DNA of 64,000 bases, taken from contig CAIZQU010000075.1 in the NCBI GenBank assembly GCA_903935205.1, forward strand, positions 17,923 to 81,922, read 5' to 3'. This document shows positions 46,006-56,046 of the stretch, piece after piece; position 1 is the first letter of the stretch, and every line of letters starts with the position of its first letter. The notes beneath the pieces were generated by a model. It was not told where the DNA came from and searched no databases. It saw nothing but the letters and a program-made list of their open reading frames with translations. The position numbers and the translations under genes are program-made. This DNA is from an uncultured cyanobacterium (GTDB taxonomy: Bacteria > Cyanobacteriota > Cyanobacteriia > PCC-6307 > Cyanobiaceae).

Positions 46006-46165
46006 GCCCCGGTCCCGGTGCCAGCGGACACAGGAGTTGGATGCATGGGTCAGGGTCGGTTGCTCTGCCCTCCGGGATCCCTGGATCAGCCTCACTCCGG
46101 CTCCAGGAGCTGGCCTGGCGCGGTTGTCGTGCGCTCTGGGATCCCTGGACGGCCTCCGGCCCCGA

Positions 46166-46459
46166 TCAATCTCCGAGGATGCGGGGCACCCGGAAGAAAT
46201 CGCCCTCCCGCTCCGGGGCCAGGTCCAGCAGCTCCTCTCGCACCGGTGTCGGCTCCACCAGATCCTGCCGGGTCACATTCACCACCTCCACGGCCCGGGT
46301 CGTGGGGGGAACGCCCTCCGTGTCCACCCGCTCCAGTTGGGCCACGTGGTCGAGGATGCGCTCGAGTTGGCCGGTGTAGGTGGCGATGGTGGCTTCGGCG
46401 AGCTCAAGCCTGGCCAACTGGGCCACCTTGCGCACGTCGTCGGCGCTGATCCTGCTCAT
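46166..46459 (-). CDS. gatC: Asp-tRNA(Asn)/Glu-tRNA(Gln) amidotransferase subunit C
   Basis: Small subunit that holds together the GatAB amidotransferase making Gln-tRNA(Gln). 97 residues: [20 protein letters not shown], the helix [19 protein letters not shown], and [20 protein letters not shown] with the final [11 protein letters not shown], which is the family hallmark (FxVPxxL/I). Fifty bases after the creatininase-like gene on the same strand. Confidence 0.95.
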   Translation of the reverse strand: MSRISADDVRKVAQLARLELAEATIATYTGQLERILDHVAQLERVDTEGVPPTTRAVEVVNVTRQDLVEPTPVREELLDLAPEREGDFFRVPRILGD

Positions 46460-46509
46460 CGCTTCTGCCAGGGGCTGTCGGCCCCGACCCTAGACGCCGG
46501 CCAACGCCT

Positions 46510-47310
46510 TCAGCTCCGCAGGAACTCCTGAAGATCAGCGCTGAGGGCTTCGGCGGCGCAGGCCAGGAAGCGGCTGCCGTGCTCCGGCTGCGCCAGGTAG
46601 GGATCAGACCCCATGCGGCCATCGGGATGGCGACGACGGAAATCGTCCGGCCCATGGATCGGGCCGGCCGGTGCCGGCTCCGGCAGCGGCCGCTGGCCGG
46701 CGATCAGGCTCGGTTCCAGATGGAGGGTCAGGGCGATCTCGCTGGGGGTGGCGTGGTGGCCCTCCCGCTCGCCGTAGAGCTCCCGCGCCAGCTGCATCAC
46801 CGGTGCGGCGGTGAACCAGTTGGCCAGCCGGCAGCGCAGCCGCTCCGCGCCAGGCAGCTGGCGGGCCGCGGCGGTGGCATAGGCCTGGGAGAAGGCCGCC
46901 CGACAGGTGGCGATGTTGCCGCCATGGCCGTTGATCACGTAGATCCGCTCAAAGCCGTGGCGGGCCAGGGAGAGCACCACGTCGTGGAGCAGGGCCATCA
47001 AGGTGGCGGGCTGCAGGCTCACGGTGCCGGCGAAGCCCAGATGGTGTTCCGCCATCCCGAAATTCTGGGCGGGGGTGACCAGAACGCCGCAGCGCTGGCC
47101 CACCTCCAGGGCCACCGCTTCGGCGGTGAGAGCATCGGTGCCGATCGCTCCGGTGGGGCCGTGCTGCTCGGTGGAGCCCAGGGGCACGATCACGCCGCGG
47201 CAGGCCTCCAGGTAGCGCTCCACCTCGGGCCAGCTGCGCAGTTGCAGGCGGATCGCCTCCAGGGGCAGGGGGCTGGAAGGAAAGGGCGGGAGGGTGGAGT
47301 CGCTCATCAC
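46510..47310 (-). CDS. Creatininase-family amidohydrolase
   Basis: 266 residues with the creatininase fold. Metal-site motifs: VIVPLGSTEQHGPTGAIGTD (Glu, His, Asp; about 40-59), GMAEHHLGFAGTVSL, VINGHGGNIATCRAAF (about 126-141) and GHHATPSEIALTLH (about 184-197). The family includes creatininase, mycofactocin and riboflavin-related enzymes, and in cyanobacteria its substrate is unknown. The start could also be the ATG three bases on at 47307. Upstream of gatC. Confidence 0.85.
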   Translation of the reverse strand: MMSDSTLPPFPSSPLPLEAIRLQLRSWPEVERYLEACRGVIVPLGSTEQHGPTGAIGTDALTAEAVALEVGQRCGVLVTPAQNFGMAEHHLGFAGTVSLQPATLMALLHDVVLSLARHGFERIYVINGHGGNIATCRAAFSQAYATAAARQLPGAERLRCRLANWFTAAPVMQLARELYGEREGHHATPSEIALTLHLEPSLIAGQRPLPEPAPAGPIHGPDDFRRRHPDGRMGSDPYLAQPEHGSRFLACAAEALSADLQEFLRS

Positions 47311-47362
47311 GGACAGGGGTGGGGCGGGATCTGCCTAGGATTGTCGAGTCGGGTCCGATCTG

Positions 47363-47659
47363 ATGCTGAGCCGCAAGCTTGACCGGTGCGCAGCCGAGCA
47401 GCGCCCTGTGTGGATCTATCTACGGGACCAGCGCCGGTGGATCGAGGAGGCCCTGGTGGTGGAGCAGAGCCACGGCGCCGTCACCCTGCGGTACCACGAG
47501 ACCGATGGGGAGGAGCATCACAGCTGGGAGGAAACGGTGCTGCTCGAATCGATCGGTGCGGTCAGCCTCCGTCTGGCCAGCGTCAGTGCCAGTCCTGAGG
47601 CCGAGGAGCTGGCGACCACCAGCGATTGCCCCGAGGCCGAACGGCTCGGCCAGCCCTGA
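47363..47659 (+). CDS. Small conserved cyanobacterial protein (DUF6679-like)
   Basis: 98 residues. Core: MLSRKLDRCAAEQRPVWIYL, then RDQRRWIEEALVVEQSHGAV, TLRYHET, SWEETVLLESIGAVSLRLAS and a final DCPEAERLG. This resembles a widespread cyanobacterial family I believe to be DUF6679; the name is from memory. No motif points to a reaction. Divergent from the creatininase gene with 52 bases between. Confidence 0.65.
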   Translation: MLSRKLDRCAAEQRPVWIYLRDQRRWIEEALVVEQSHGAVTLRYHETDGEEHHSWEETVLLESIGAVSLRLASVSASPEAEELATTSDCPEAERLGQP

Positions 47660-47754
47660 TCCTTCAGGGCTGGGTCAGCTGCCCTGAGCCTGCCCCCCAC
47701 GGCGGCCTTGAGCCCTGATTCCCTGGGCAGGAGCGCGCAAGTCGTGGGGACGGC

Positions 47755-47892
47755 TCAATGGGCCGTGCCGTTGCCGTCATAGTCGTCGCTGTCGTAGTAG
47801 CCACCGCGGGTGCCGAAAAAGAGCGTCGCCAGGCAGAACAGGCCGCTGGTGGCGACCAGCACGCCGGCGAGGGTCAATCCGGATGGTTCCAT
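47755..47892 (-). CDS. Small single-span membrane protein
   Basis: 45 residues from the ATG at 47890-47892: MEPSGLTLAGVLVATSGLFC, then LATLFFGTRGGYYDSDDYDG. One clear membrane helix and an acidic Tyr/Asp-rich tail. The size and layout fit the many small thylakoid proteins in picocyanobacteria but no named family is recognised. Confidence 0.6.
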   Translation of the reverse strand: MEPSGLTLAGVLVATSGLFCLATLFFGTRGGYYDSDDYDGNGTAH

Positions 47893-48383
47893 GGGGCGGC
47901 TTTCAGGGCGTGCTGGGTGGTGGGGGCAGGGCTTCGTGCCGAAATGGACCCACGGGGACAGTCTGGTCGCCAATCCAGAGCGCAGCGGCCCGGGCGTGCG
48001 GATTTCGCAACCTGTCGTGCGCGCTGAGCATGTCCCGCCGATGGCCCCAAGACGGCTGGGGCCGTGGCGATCGCGAGCCTCGGTCGCCCCGCGGCTCGTA
48101 ACAGGTCGCAATAAAAGGGGAAGGCAATAAAGAGTCGGCGGTAAAAATGGCCTCCCAATGTGTGTTAGGACGGCCTAGTTCTTCTGGTGCAGCACTAAAC
48201 ATGTCGCCTGTATGGCGGCTACATGTGGTGATGATGCCGGTTCTGAATCGTGGCGTTCATGTCCGATTCCTGGAGCGGCATCGTGGCCCTGGCTCGCGCC
48301 TGTCTGCGCCCTAAGTGCAGGTTTTCGCCTTAAATCCGCACCCCTTTCTTCCCCCTATTCGCCTTCCAATTGCCTCAACGTTG
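47893..48383. other. 491-base spacer before the haloperoxidase gene
   Basis: The right half (about 48100-48380) is clearly AT-richer than the surroundings and contains AATAAAAGGGGAAGGCAATA. It could carry the promoter region of the haloperoxidase gene. A GTG-initiated extension of that gene (from 48315) falls inside it. No other supported gene. Confidence 0.4.
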
Positions 48384-50906
48384 ATGGTCAACAATGCCGC
48401 TAACCCCAGCCACCGCCGCCTGCGGCGCTCCTGGCAGCCGCAGCTGCTCGAGCCCCTGGCCGAGGCCGGGCTGCTTCTTGACGCCCAGCCCTCGGACCCC
48501 GCCGACTCCGCCCAGCTTCTGGCGGCGGCGAGTGTCAGTGATTCCCTCCGGGCTGCGCCAACCCTGCCCCGGCCCGTTGCCGGCGGGCTGGCCGGTGCCG
48601 GCAACGGGCCGGGGCAGCCTCCTGGGGCGGCCGGCTCAGGGTTTGCTCTTGTCGTCGCGGTCGGTGTTGAGGCGCCCCCACCCACGCGGCTGCGCATTCA
48701 GGGCACCGGACGCAGCGAAGTGCTCGTCGGTCAGGCCGGTAACGACAGCCTCAACGGCGGATTCGGCTTTGATGTGCTGAACGGCGGCGCCGGCCGCGAC
48801 ACCCTGGTGGGTGGCGGTGGCCGCGATCAGCTCAGCGGTGGAGCCGGACCGGATCGGTTCCTGTTTGACAGCCCCCTCAGCGCCGCCACCAACATCGACA
48901 CGATCCTCGATTTCAGCCCTGGCGAGGACCTGATCGTTCTTGATCGCGCCATCTTCACCACTCTCAATCCCGGCCGTCGGCTCGCTGGCACCGCCCTGCG
49001 GGCCGGGGCCGGGGTGGTGCGTGCCACCACCGCCGACGAACGCCTCCTCTACGACACCAGCACCGGCACCCTCGCCTACGACGCCGACGGCAGCGGCTTG
49101 ATCGATTCCCCGGTGCCCTTCGCCATCCTGGCCAACCGCCCTGCCCTGAGCAGCGGCGATGTTGTGCTCCAGGGCCCGCCGCCGACGGCGCCCCGCACCG
49201 ATCCCCGCCCCACCCTTCAGGTGGGTGCCAAAAATGTGGTCACGGTCATTCCCGCCCTCGGGGGCCCAACCCCCAGCGTCGCCTGGGGCTGGGTGAGCGC
49301 CGCCACCGAGGCGGTGAGCAGCGGCAGCGTCAAGCTCGATGACCGGATCGGCCCCACGATCGGCGCCCGGTTCTACGCCATGCTCGGCACGGCGATCTAC
49401 GAGGCCTGGCAGCTGTTCGATCGCCAGGCCAGCAGCAGCCTCTCCCCCCAGAACGGACCCGAACGCTGGGACCTGGACCTGGAGCGGCAGATCCACAGCT
49501 TCCTGCGCTCCCGGGCCGACGGGCCCCATGCCGCCGTTCCCAGCGATGGCGACGATGTCGCGGCCAGCAGCCCCCTGGCCAGCCGGCTGATCGACACCGT
49601 GATCGCCCGCGTCACCCATGCGGTGCTGAGCAGCCCCCTCTCCGGGCTGCAGGCGGGTTCGGCGGGAATGGCCCGCATCGACCAGCAGCTCCAGGCCACC
49701 CTCAGCGCCCTCACCCCTGCTCAGCTGGCCCAGTTCCAGGGCCTTGATGCGCAGATCAGCGCGGCCGTGGCCCAGCGGGTGCTGGATGGCTTCCGCAACG
49801 ACGGCTCCAGTCTGACCCTGCCCAGCCTGACGAATCCGATCACCCTCAATGCCCCGGCCTATGGGCCGCTCAACAACTCTCCAACAGCGGTGCAGCGGAT
49901 CGAATGCTGGACGCCGGAGTATGGGGTGAATGCCAATACCTCGACACCGCTGCAGTCCTATCTCACGCCTTTTTGGGGCGATGTGCAGTATTACCTGCTC
50001 CCCGCCGCCGACCTGGAGGAGTTCACCGCCAACGCCCAGGCGCCGGAACCATTCCTGCTCGATCCCAACGACACCTACAACCTCCAGCTCGGCCTGCTCT
50101 ACGACAACGGCCAGGGTGCGGGCGTGCCGATCACACCGGCGTTGATCGGCACGATGATCAACCCTGCCTTCATCGCGCAGGCCAACGATGTGGTGGCCTA
50201 CAGCCGCCAGCTCGCCGGTCCGGACGGCAACCTCTACAAAGGCATCGCCCAGTTCTGGGAAAACGGCGCCAGCACGCCCTACCCGCCGGGAACCTGGATG
50301 GCCTTCGCTCAGTACGCCTCCCTGCTTCACGACAACAGCCTTGCCGATGACGCCAAGCTCTTCCTGGGCCTCGGCGCGTCGGTCTACAGCGCATCGATCG
50401 CCGCCTGGGATCTGAAACGGCAGTACGACTACGCCAGGCCGATCCGGGTGGTGCGGGAGCTGAGCCGCCTCGGCTTGATGGAGGACAGCGACAACAACCC
50501 CAGCAATGGCTCCCAGTTCGAGGCCTACGTGCGCGGCCAGGGTCTGCGGTTGATCAATGGGGTCGACTGGGAGACCTACCAGAGCGTCGGTCCTTATTCG
50601 CCGCCGTTTCCAGAATTTGTCTCCGGCCACAGCACCTTCTCCGCCGCCGCCGCCGATTTTCTGACCAACTTCTACGGCTCCCCGGAATTCGGCGGCCAGG
50701 TGCAGTTCCAGCTCGGCTTCTCCTACGACCAGCCCGGCCAGACCGTCTCGCTTGCCTGGGATACCTGGATGGGGGCGGCCCAGGAGGCTGGATTCTCCCG
50801 GCTGTGGGGAGGCATCCACTTCCTCGATGGCAATCTTGAGGGCCAGGCCCTCGGCAGCGCCATCGGCTCCCGTGTCCATGACCAGCTGCAACACCTCTGG
50901 AGCTGA
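48384..50906 (+). CDS. Vanadium-dependent haloperoxidase with N-terminal RTX-like repeats
   Basis: 840 residues from the ATG at 48384. The C-terminal half is a PAP2/vanadium haloperoxidase: [16 protein letters not shown] (Lys and Arg contacting vanadate, about 677-690), [17 protein letters not shown] (Ser-Gly-His, about 742-758) and [19 protein letters not shown] (vanadate-ligand His about 811). Such enzymes oxidise halides with peroxide. The N-terminal part (about 115-160) has RTX-like Ca-binding nonapeptides: [39 protein letters not shown]. These occur on type I-secreted proteins, so the enzyme is probably exported, though the signal is at the wrong end for a classical RTX. An in-frame GTG at 48315 is an alternative start. 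Confidence 0.9.
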   Translation: MVNNAANPSHRRLRRSWQPQLLEPLAEAGLLLDAQPSDPADSAQLLAAASVSDSLRAAPTLPRPVAGGLAGAGNGPGQPPGAAGSGFALVVAVGVEAPPPTRLRIQGTGRSEVLVGQAGNDSLNGGFGFDVLNGGAGRDTLVGGGGRDQLSGGAGPDRFLFDSPLSAATNIDTILDFSPGEDLIVLDRAIFTTLNPGRRLAGTALRAGAGVVRATTADERLLYDTSTGTLAYDADGSGLIDSPVPFAILANRPALSSGDVVLQGPPPTAPRTDPRPTLQVGAKNVVTVIPALGGPTPSVAWGWVSAATEAVSSGSVKLDDRIGPTIGARFYAMLGTAIYEAWQLFDRQASSSLSPQNGPERWDLDLERQIHSFLRSRADGPHAAVPSDGDDVAASSPLASRLIDTVIARVTHAVLSSPLSGLQAGSAGMARIDQQLQATLSALTPAQLAQFQGLDAQISAAVAQRVLDGFRNDGSSLTLPSLTNPITLNAPAYGPLNNSPTAVQRIECWTPEYGVNANTSTPLQSYLTPFWGDVQYYLLPAADLEEFTANAQAPEPFLLDPNDTYNLQLGLLYDNGQGAGVPITPALIGTMINPAFIAQANDVVAYSRQLAGPDGNLYKGIAQFWENGASTPYPPGTWMAFAQYASLLHDNSLADDAKLFLGLGASVYSASIAAWDLKRQYDYARPIRVVRELSRLGLMEDSDNNPSNGSQFEAYVRGQGLRLINGVDWETYQSVGPYSPPFPEFVSGHSTFSAAAADFLTNFYGSPEFGGQVQFQLGFSYDQPGQTVSLAWDTWMGAAQEAGFSRLWGGIHFLDGNLEGQALGSAIGSRVHDQLQHLWS

Positions 50907-51672
50907 CGATTCCCAGGGGCCGTTGGGGCCGGTTCCCGCCCCAGCGGCCCCTGGCGAGCGCCGGAGCTCGGGGGAGCAGCCGGATCCGCACCCACCGGAG
51001 CCCGGGGCGGCGGCCTGGGGGTCCCCCCCATCGCTCCCCTGCCTGCCGACCAGCTTCTACCGCCGCCCCGCCCAGCTGGTTGCCCCCGAGCTGATCGGCT
51101 GCCGGTTGATCCACCACCAGGCCGATGGTTCCCTGCTCGCTGGCGTGATTGTGGAAACCGAGGCCTACTGCCAGAGCGAGCCCGCCTGCCACGGCCATCG
51201 CCGCCGCTCGCCCCGGAACGAAACCCTCTTCGGCGAACCCGGCTGCTTCTACGTCTATGTCAGCTACGGCATCCACCACTGCGTCAATGTCGTCACCGAT
51301 CGCCCGGATTGGGCCAGCGGCGTGTTGTTGCGCGCCGCCGTGCTCCTGGCGGAGCCCGAGCGGGTGGCGGCGGGGCCGGGATTGCTGGCCCGCCGCTTTG
51401 GCATCGACCGTCGCCACGACGGCCGGCCGGCCACCGAGGCCTCGGGTCTGTGGCTGGCGGCCCGTCCAGCCTGGTTGGCCAGGCGGCTGGCTGCGCAAGG
51501 GGAGGCCGCTCTGGTGCGCACCGTTCGGATCGGCATTCGCGAGGCCGTCGCTCTGCCCTGGCGTTGGTATCTGCGACCCTGCCGCAGCATCAGCCGCCGA
51601 GCCCCAGGCGACCACCCGCCTCCGCCGGCCCTGGCCTGGTGGCCCCCGTCGGCCTTGCCTCCTAGGTTGTAA
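50878..51672 (+). CDS. DNA-3-methyladenine glycosylase (MPG/AAG type)
   Basis: Removes alkylated or deaminated purines. 264 residues from the ATG at 50878, overlapping the haloperoxidase end by 29 bases. The catalytic body starts at about residue 56: [39 protein letters not shown] (catalytic Glu about 93), [20 protein letters not shown] (His/Tyr DNA-intercalating region), LLRAAVLL, and RPCRSISRR. The first 55 residues are Pro/Gly-rich and the true start may lie later at a TTG, giving a family-normal 200-210 residues. Leads into pyrB. Confidence 0.9.
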   Translation: MTSCNTSGADDSQGPLGPVPAPAAPGERRSSGEQPDPHPPEPGAAAWGSPPSLPCLPTSFYRRPAQLVAPELIGCRLIHHQADGSLLAGVIVETEAYCQSEPACHGHRRRSPRNETLFGEPGCFYVYVSYGIHHCVNVVTDRPDWASGVLLRAAVLLAEPERVAAGPGLLARRFGIDRRHDGRPATEASGLWLAARPAWLARRLAAQGEAALVRTVRIGIREAVALPWRWYLRPCRSISRRAPGDHPPPPALAWWPPSALPPRL

Positions 51673-51693
51673 GCGGACGCACGCGCGGATGCC

Positions 51694-52725
51694 TTGAGCG
51701 GCTGGACCCACCGCCATGTGATCGACCTGGCTGCCTTTTCCAGCGCCGATTTCGCCACGGTTCTGGAACTGGCCCAGCGCTTCCGGGTGATGCCTGCGGC
51801 CGGAACCCGCCGGCTGCCGGCCCTGCAGGGGCGGCTGATGACCTCCCTCTTCTTCGAGCCGAGCACCCGCACCCGCAGCAGCTTTGAGCTCGCTGCCCGT
51901 CGTCTGTCGGCTGATGTGCAGAGCTTCTCACCCTCCTCCAGCTCCTTGAGCAAGGGCGAGAGCCTGCTCGACACCGCCCGCACCTATGTGGCCATGGGCT
52001 CCGATCTGCTGGTGGTGCGCCATCGCTGCGCCGGTGTGCCCTTGAGCCTGGCCCGCGACCTTGAGCGCAGCGGAGAATCGGTGGCCGTGCTCAACGCCGG
52101 CGATGGCCTCCACAGCCATCCAAGCCAGGGGCTGCTGGATCTGTTCACCCTCGCCCGCCACTTCGCCCCGGATGCCCCGACGCCCGAGGCCCTGCGGGGC
52201 CGCCGCATCGTGATCGTCGGCGATGTGCTCCATTCCCGCGTGGCCCGCTCCAACCTCTGGGCCCTCACCGCCTGTGGCGCCACGGTGGTTCTCTGCGGGC
52301 CGGCCACCTTGCTGCCGGATGACTTCCGCGCCTTCACGGCGGCGCCCCCCCCAGGCCAGCGACAGGATCCCGTGCATCAGCGGGGTTCGGTCGAGCTGGT
52401 GCGCAGCCTGGAGGAAGCCCTGCCCGGGGCCGATGCGGTGATGACCCTGCGGCTGCAGAAGGAGCGGATGCAACAGCAGCTGATCACCAGCGCCGAGAGC
52501 TACCACCGCCGCTATGGCATCAGTCACCGCCGCCTGGAGCTCTGCGGTCGCTCCGTGCCTGTGCTGCACCCAGGTCCGGTGAACCGTGGGGTGGAACTGG
52601 CCGGTGCGCTGCTCGACGATCCATCGATCTGTCTGGTGGAGGAGCAGGTGCGCAATGGCATTCCGATCCGGATGGCCCTGCTCTACCTGCTTTCGGCTGG
52701 CGATCGAGGCGCCCAGGGTGCGTAG
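51694..52725 (+). CDS. pyrB: Aspartate carbamoyltransferase catalytic subunit
   Basis: Makes N-carbamoyl-aspartate, the first committed step of pyrimidine synthesis. 343 residues. Motifs: [20 protein letters not shown] (carbamoyl-phosphate site, about 52-71), [65 protein letters not shown] and [13 protein letters not shown] (about 289). The start is TTG at 51694 or GTG at 51718; no ATG is in frame nearby. No pyrI regulatory subunit is seen. Same strand as the glycosylase with 21 bases between. Confidence 0.95.
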   Translation: MSGWTHRHVIDLAAFSSADFATVLELAQRFRVMPAAGTRRLPALQGRLMTSLFFEPSTRTRSSFELAARRLSADVQSFSPSSSSLSKGESLLDTARTYVAMGSDLLVVRHRCAGVPLSLARDLERSGESVAVLNAGDGLHSHPSQGLLDLFTLARHFAPDAPTPEALRGRRIVIVGDVLHSRVARSNLWALTACGATVVLCGPATLLPDDFRAFTAAPPPGQRQDPVHQRGSVELVRSLEEALPGADAVMTLRLQKERMQQQLITSAESYHRRYGISHRRLELCGRSVPVLHPGPVNRGVELAGALLDDPSICLVEEQVRNGIPIRMALLYLLSAGDRGAQGA

Positions 52726-52755
52726 GGCCCAGAACCCAGGGCTCAGCGGCTGCCC

Positions 52756-53157
52756 CTACAGCAGCTTGAAACCATCGAGCATCAGCCCGTAAAACAGTCC
52801 CATCCTGGCCATATCGAGCAGCTGCAGCACCAGCCGGTCGCGCCGGCTGGTGCGCAGATTGGGCCTGAGGCGAACCGCCAGTTCGATCAACAGCACGGCC
52901 ACCAGGGCTGAGACGGGGTCGAAATAGGCCAGGGCGCCGGAGATGCTCGCCAGGGCACCGCCCACCACCAGGGCCGCGAGCATCACGATCAGCAGGAGCG
53001 ACAGGCGTCGCCAGGGGTTGGTCGCCCAGGATTCCAGGGTTGTGGTCGCCTCGGCGATGCGCCTCTGGAAGCGGGTCTGTTGATACGAACTCGGGCCAGG
53101 CCCAGGCCTTCGGGTTTGCGATGGACCGCTGCTGACCCAGGGGAGCCGAGAGGCCAT
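52756..53157 (-). CDS. Ycf20/DUF565 family membrane protein
   Basis: 133 residues from the ATG at 53155-53157. A charged N-terminal half is followed by LESWATNPWRRLSLLLIVML, then GGALASISGALAYFDPVSAL and LLIELAVRLRPNLRTSRRDR, with two or three membrane spans. That order recalls Ycf20-type proteins; algal and plant relatives affect non-photochemical quenching, but the cyanobacterial role is unknown. Convergent with pyrB. Confidence 0.75.
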   Translation of the reverse strand: MASRLPWVSSGPSQTRRPGPGPSSYQQTRFQRRIAEATTTLESWATNPWRRLSLLLIVMLAALVVGGALASISGALAYFDPVSALVAVLLIELAVRLRPNLRTSRRDRLVLQLLDMARMGLFYGLMLDGFKLL

Positions 53158-53331
53158 GACAGAATGAAGAAGATGCAGGGCTGATTCCGTATCACGACCG
53201 GCGAGCCAACCCTGGGGCCAGCTGCCGATCCCGGCGGTGATCCCCATCACCCGGCCCGGAACCCTGCCCGCCCATCATGCCACCACCTCTGGGGTCCTGG
53301 CACCGTCTTCACTCCACCGATAGGGGATACC

Positions 53332-53365
53332 AATAAAAAAGCCCGCGGCGCATGCCGGGGGCGGG
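53332..53365 (-). terminator. Rho-independent terminator of the 65-residue protein gene
   Basis: On the minus strand, CCCGC at 53361-53365 and GGC at 53354-53356 pair with GCC and GCGGG at 53342-53349, with a small bulge, directly followed by TTTTTTATT (53332-53340). It sits about 105 bases after the stop of the small gene at 53470. Confidence 0.75.
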
Positions 53366-53469
53366 TGATGGGGAACAAACTCAGCAAACCAAGCGCATGG
53401 CAGGCGGGCAAGGGCAGTGGGCCGCAATCCAGAGCGTCCCGCGCCCCCTGGACCGCGGCCCCGGGAGCC

Positions 53470-53667
53470 CTAGATCTCCCCATCCTTCTTGCGGGTTGAC
53501 TTGCCCTCCAGCAGCTCCAGCAGCGCCTCCATCTGGGCCATCACCCCTCGCACCTCTCCCGCCTCGGGCAGCAAGCCGTCTTCCATCACACCCTGGTGCA
53601 TCTCCCGCAGCTCCTGGCGGATGTAGCGGAGGTGGCTGACCACCTGCTCTCGCTTGGACTGAGACAT
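53470..53667 (-). CDS. Small conserved picocyanobacterial protein
   Basis: 65 residues from the ATG at 53665-53667: MSQSKREQVVSHLRYIRQEL, REMHQGVMEDGLLPEAGEVR, then GVMAQMEALLELLEGKS and a Lys-rich end. Two or three amphipathic helices, no membrane span. I recall near-identical small proteins in related Synechococcus genomes, but no function. Followed by a clear terminator. Confidence 0.75.
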   Translation of the reverse strand: MSQSKREQVVSHLRYIRQELREMHQGVMEDGLLPEAGEVRGVMAQMEALLELLEGKSTRKKDGEI

Positions 53668-53905
53668 GGGCGGGGATTTTAAGTCCTCCCCTTTTACCCC
53701 ATCACGCTCCACGCGATCCGCCACGGTGCCGCTGCGGGGCCGACGGGCTGCTCCCCCGAGCCGATGGCGCTGCGCCGATGCCTCTGGGCCGATGCGCCTT
53801 GGCGATGACCTGCCTGTGCCGCTGATCCAGGCCATGATCGAGTCCCTCCTTGCGCCTTGGGCAGGAGGCCTGACCAGCTTGCGGCAGGCTGCTGGAAGCC
53901 GGGAA

Positions 53906-53978
53906 TGGAGAATAGGGGACTCGAACCCCTGACCTCTGCGGTGCGATCGCAGCGCTCTACCAGCTGAGCTAATTCCCC
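53906..53978 (-). tRNA. tRNA-Ala (anticodon CGC)
   Basis: A 73-base cloverleaf on the minus strand: acceptor GGGGAAT pairing ATTCTCC (one G-T pair), D arm GCTCAGCTGGTAGAGC, anticodon stem CTGCG/CGCAG around the loop ATCGCAC with anticodon CGC, T arm CAGGGGTTCGAGTCCCCT. Discriminator A. CCA not encoded. Reads GCG codons, frequent in this GC-rich genome. Confidence 0.93.
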
Positions 53979-54034
53979 TTCGCACGCCATTATCACCAGC
54001 GAACCCCCCTCCGCGGCTCTCCCGCAGCGATTCC

Positions 54035-54277
54035 ATGGCTGATTCCGGCACCCTCCCCCCGCCAGACGGTGGCGAGCCGATCACCCCTGAGCGCCTGGCC
54101 GCCTTCGATGAGGGGGCCATCGCCGAGCTGGCGCGCCGTCTGGAGGATGACGACTACCCCTCTCCCTTCGCCGGCCTGGCCGACTGGCACCTGCTGCGGG
54201 CCCTGGCGATTCACCGGCCGGAGCTGGCGCGCCCCTACGTGCATCTGGTCGACCAGGAACCCTTTGATGAGGACTGA
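54035..54277 (+). CDS. DUF2555 family protein
   Basis: 80 residues. The core ERLAAFDEGAIAELARRLED then DDYPSPFAGLADWHLLRALA and IHRPELARPYVHLVDQEPFD matches the cyanobacterial DUF2555 pattern (LEDDDYxxPF...DWHLLRA...RPEL..PYxHLxD). Function unknown. Its last 11 bases overlap the coaBC start at 54267. Confidence 0.9.
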   Translation: MADSGTLPPPDGGEPITPERLAAFDEGAIAELARRLEDDDYPSPFAGLADWHLLRALAIHRPELARPYVHLVDQEPFDED

Positions 54278-55607
54278 CCCCGGCGCCGCCGCCCCCTCGG
54301 ATCCCCTCGCCGGTCGGCGGATCCTGGTCTTGATCAGCGGCAGCATCGCCGCGGTCAAGCTGCCGCTGGTGGTCAGCGCCCTGATCCGCCGGGGCGCCGA
54401 GGTGCGCTGCGTGGTCAGCCCCGCCGCCGCCCGTCTGGTCAGTCCGGTGGCCCTGGCCAGCCTCAGCCGCCGACCCTGCCACAGCGACGAGGACGCCTGG
54501 AATCCCGCCAGTCCGAGGCCCCTGCATGTGGAGCTCGCCGAATGGGCGGAGCTGGTGCTGCTCGCACCCCTCAGTGCCTCCACGCTGGGGCGCTGGGTGC
54601 ATGGAATCGGCGACACCCTGGTGGCTGCGGTGCTGCTGGCCTGCGAAGCGCCGGTGCTGGTGGCACCCGCCATGAACACCGCCATGTGGGCATCGCCGGG
54701 GGTGGCGGCCAACTGGCAGATCCTCCAGCACTGGCCGCGGCTGCTGCCGTTGCCCCCGGGCAGCGGTCTGCTGGCCTGCGATCGCATCGGCGATGGCCGC
54801 ATGGCCGAGCCGGAGCGGCTGCTGCTCGGGCTGGAATCTTTGGCCTGCTGGGGATGGCATCGCGACTGGCTCGGCCGGCGTCTGCTGGTCAGCGCCGGCC
54901 CCACCCGCGAGCCCCTCGATCCGGCCCGCTGCCTCACCAACCCCAGCACTGGTCTGATGGGTCTGAGCCTCGCCCAGGCTGCCCTGCTGCGGGGGGCGGA
55001 GGTGGATCTGGTGCACGGCCCCCTGGCGGCGCCGGTTGCCCTGCTGGAGGGTCTGCGGGTCCATCCGATCCAGACCGCTTCCGAGATGGAGCAGTCCCTG
55101 CTTGCTCTCCAACCGGGTGCCTCGGCCATCGCCATGGCCGCCGCCGTGGCGGACCACCGGCGGGCGACCCCGGCGGCGACCAAGCTCTCCAAGCAGGCCC
55201 TGGAGGCGAGCCTCGGCCAGGGCTGGGAGACGGTGCCTGATCTGCTTGCTGGATTGGTCGCCCGCCGTCCACCCGGTCAGGCGATCCTGGGTTTCGCGGC
55301 CTACAGCGGCGATCACGCCATGGCTGAAGTCCGCGCCAAATTCGCCCGCAAGGGCTGCGATTTGCTGTTTGCCAATCCGATCGACCAGCCCCAGGCCGGT
55401 TTTGCCAGCGCCACCAATGCCGGCTGGCTGCTGGGCAGCGGCGATGGCGCCACCTGGTTCGATCCGGCCCCCAAGCTGTCAATCGCCCACCGATTGCTCT
55501 CGGCCCTCGGCGACCGGCTCGAGCCGGTGCCGGCCCTCAGGCCGCCAGAGGAGGTTGCTCGGAACCCTGGCCCTCAGGATCGTCCCCCCGCTGCAGCAGC
55601 TCCATGA
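54267..55607 (+). CDS. coaBC: Bifunctional phosphopantothenoylcysteine decarboxylase / synthetase
   Basis: Two consecutive steps in coenzyme A synthesis. 446 residues from the ATG at 54267. The CoaC (flavoprotein) half shows ILVLISGSIAAVKLPLVVSA, HVELAEWAELVLLAPLSAST (active His), APAMNTAMW and LACDRIGDGRMAEPE (conserved Cys). The CoaB half has LLVSAGPTREPLDPARCLTN, TGLMGLSLAQAA and MAAAVADHRRATPAATKLSK, and LLFANPI. The Ala/Pro-rich C-terminus overlaps by 71 bases the end of the convergent gene. Coupled to DUF2555. Confidence 0.94.
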   Translation: MRTDPGAAAPSDPLAGRRILVLISGSIAAVKLPLVVSALIRRGAEVRCVVSPAAARLVSPVALASLSRRPCHSDEDAWNPASPRPLHVELAEWAELVLLAPLSASTLGRWVHGIGDTLVAAVLLACEAPVLVAPAMNTAMWASPGVAANWQILQHWPRLLPLPPGSGLLACDRIGDGRMAEPERLLLGLESLACWGWHRDWLGRRLLVSAGPTREPLDPARCLTNPSTGLMGLSLAQAALLRGAEVDLVHGPLAAPVALLEGLRVHPIQTASEMEQSLLALQPGASAIAMAAAVADHRRATPAATKLSKQALEASLGQGWETVPDLLAGLVARRPPGQAILGFAAYSGDHAMAEVRAKFARKGCDLLFANPIDQPQAGFASATNAGWLLGSGDGATWFDPAPKLSIAHRLLSALGDRLEPVPALRPPEEVARNPGPQDRPPAAAAP

Positions 55608-55935
55608 AGGTGCGCAGTTGCAGGCGGGGGATGTAGGGCCAGCCGCCGCTGTCCTCCATCGATTCCAGCAAGCGGTAGAGGCGGTTGCGATCGCTGGGCA
55701 GGCTGTCGCGGAAGGGGCCGTCCTGGATGCTGCGATGCAACTGTTCGAGGCGGCGGAGCAGGTCGAGCAGGGAGGCGGAATCACCGTTGAGCCGCTCAGC
55801 CAGCTCGGCCAGGGCCTGCAGTTCAGATGCACCGGGTCGCTCGCTGACGGGGGGCTCCGGCTCAAGGTCGGGGTTTCGAGCGGGCCGATTCACACCGCCA
55901 TAGGGGTTTTGGGCTGGTATCACAGGGTCGTTCAT
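55537..55935 (-). CDS. Conserved hypothetical protein
   Basis: 132 residues. From about residue 38: LQALAELAERLNGDSASLLD, LLRRLEQLHRSIQDGPFRDS, LPSDRNRLYRLLESMEDSGG, WPYIPRLQLRTFMELLQ. A helical protein with a conserved aromatic WPYIPR block; I believe it recurs in cyanobacteria, but no family name can be given. Overlaps the coaBC 3' end by 71 bases, convergently; divergent from psbO by 111 bases. Confidence 0.7.
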   Translation of the reverse strand: MNDPVIPAQNPYGGVNRPARNPDLEPEPPVSERPGASELQALAELAERLNGDSASLLDLLRRLEQLHRSIQDGPFRDSLPSDRNRLYRLLESMEDSGGWPYIPRLQLRTFMELLQRGDDPEGQGSEQPPLAA

Positions 55936-56046
55936 CCGTCTCCCATACAGGTTGTTGAGAGCCGCAGCAACCTATCAGGGGTTGGCGATTGGCACCGGTA
56001 GGATCGCCGACAGCCCAGTTTTGTCCGTTTCTGCGGCGTCTCCCCC

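Noticed and set aside
48636..50894. Antisense frame opposite the haloperoxidase
   Set aside because: Codon pattern and Gly/Val/Ala composition are those of a GC shadow.
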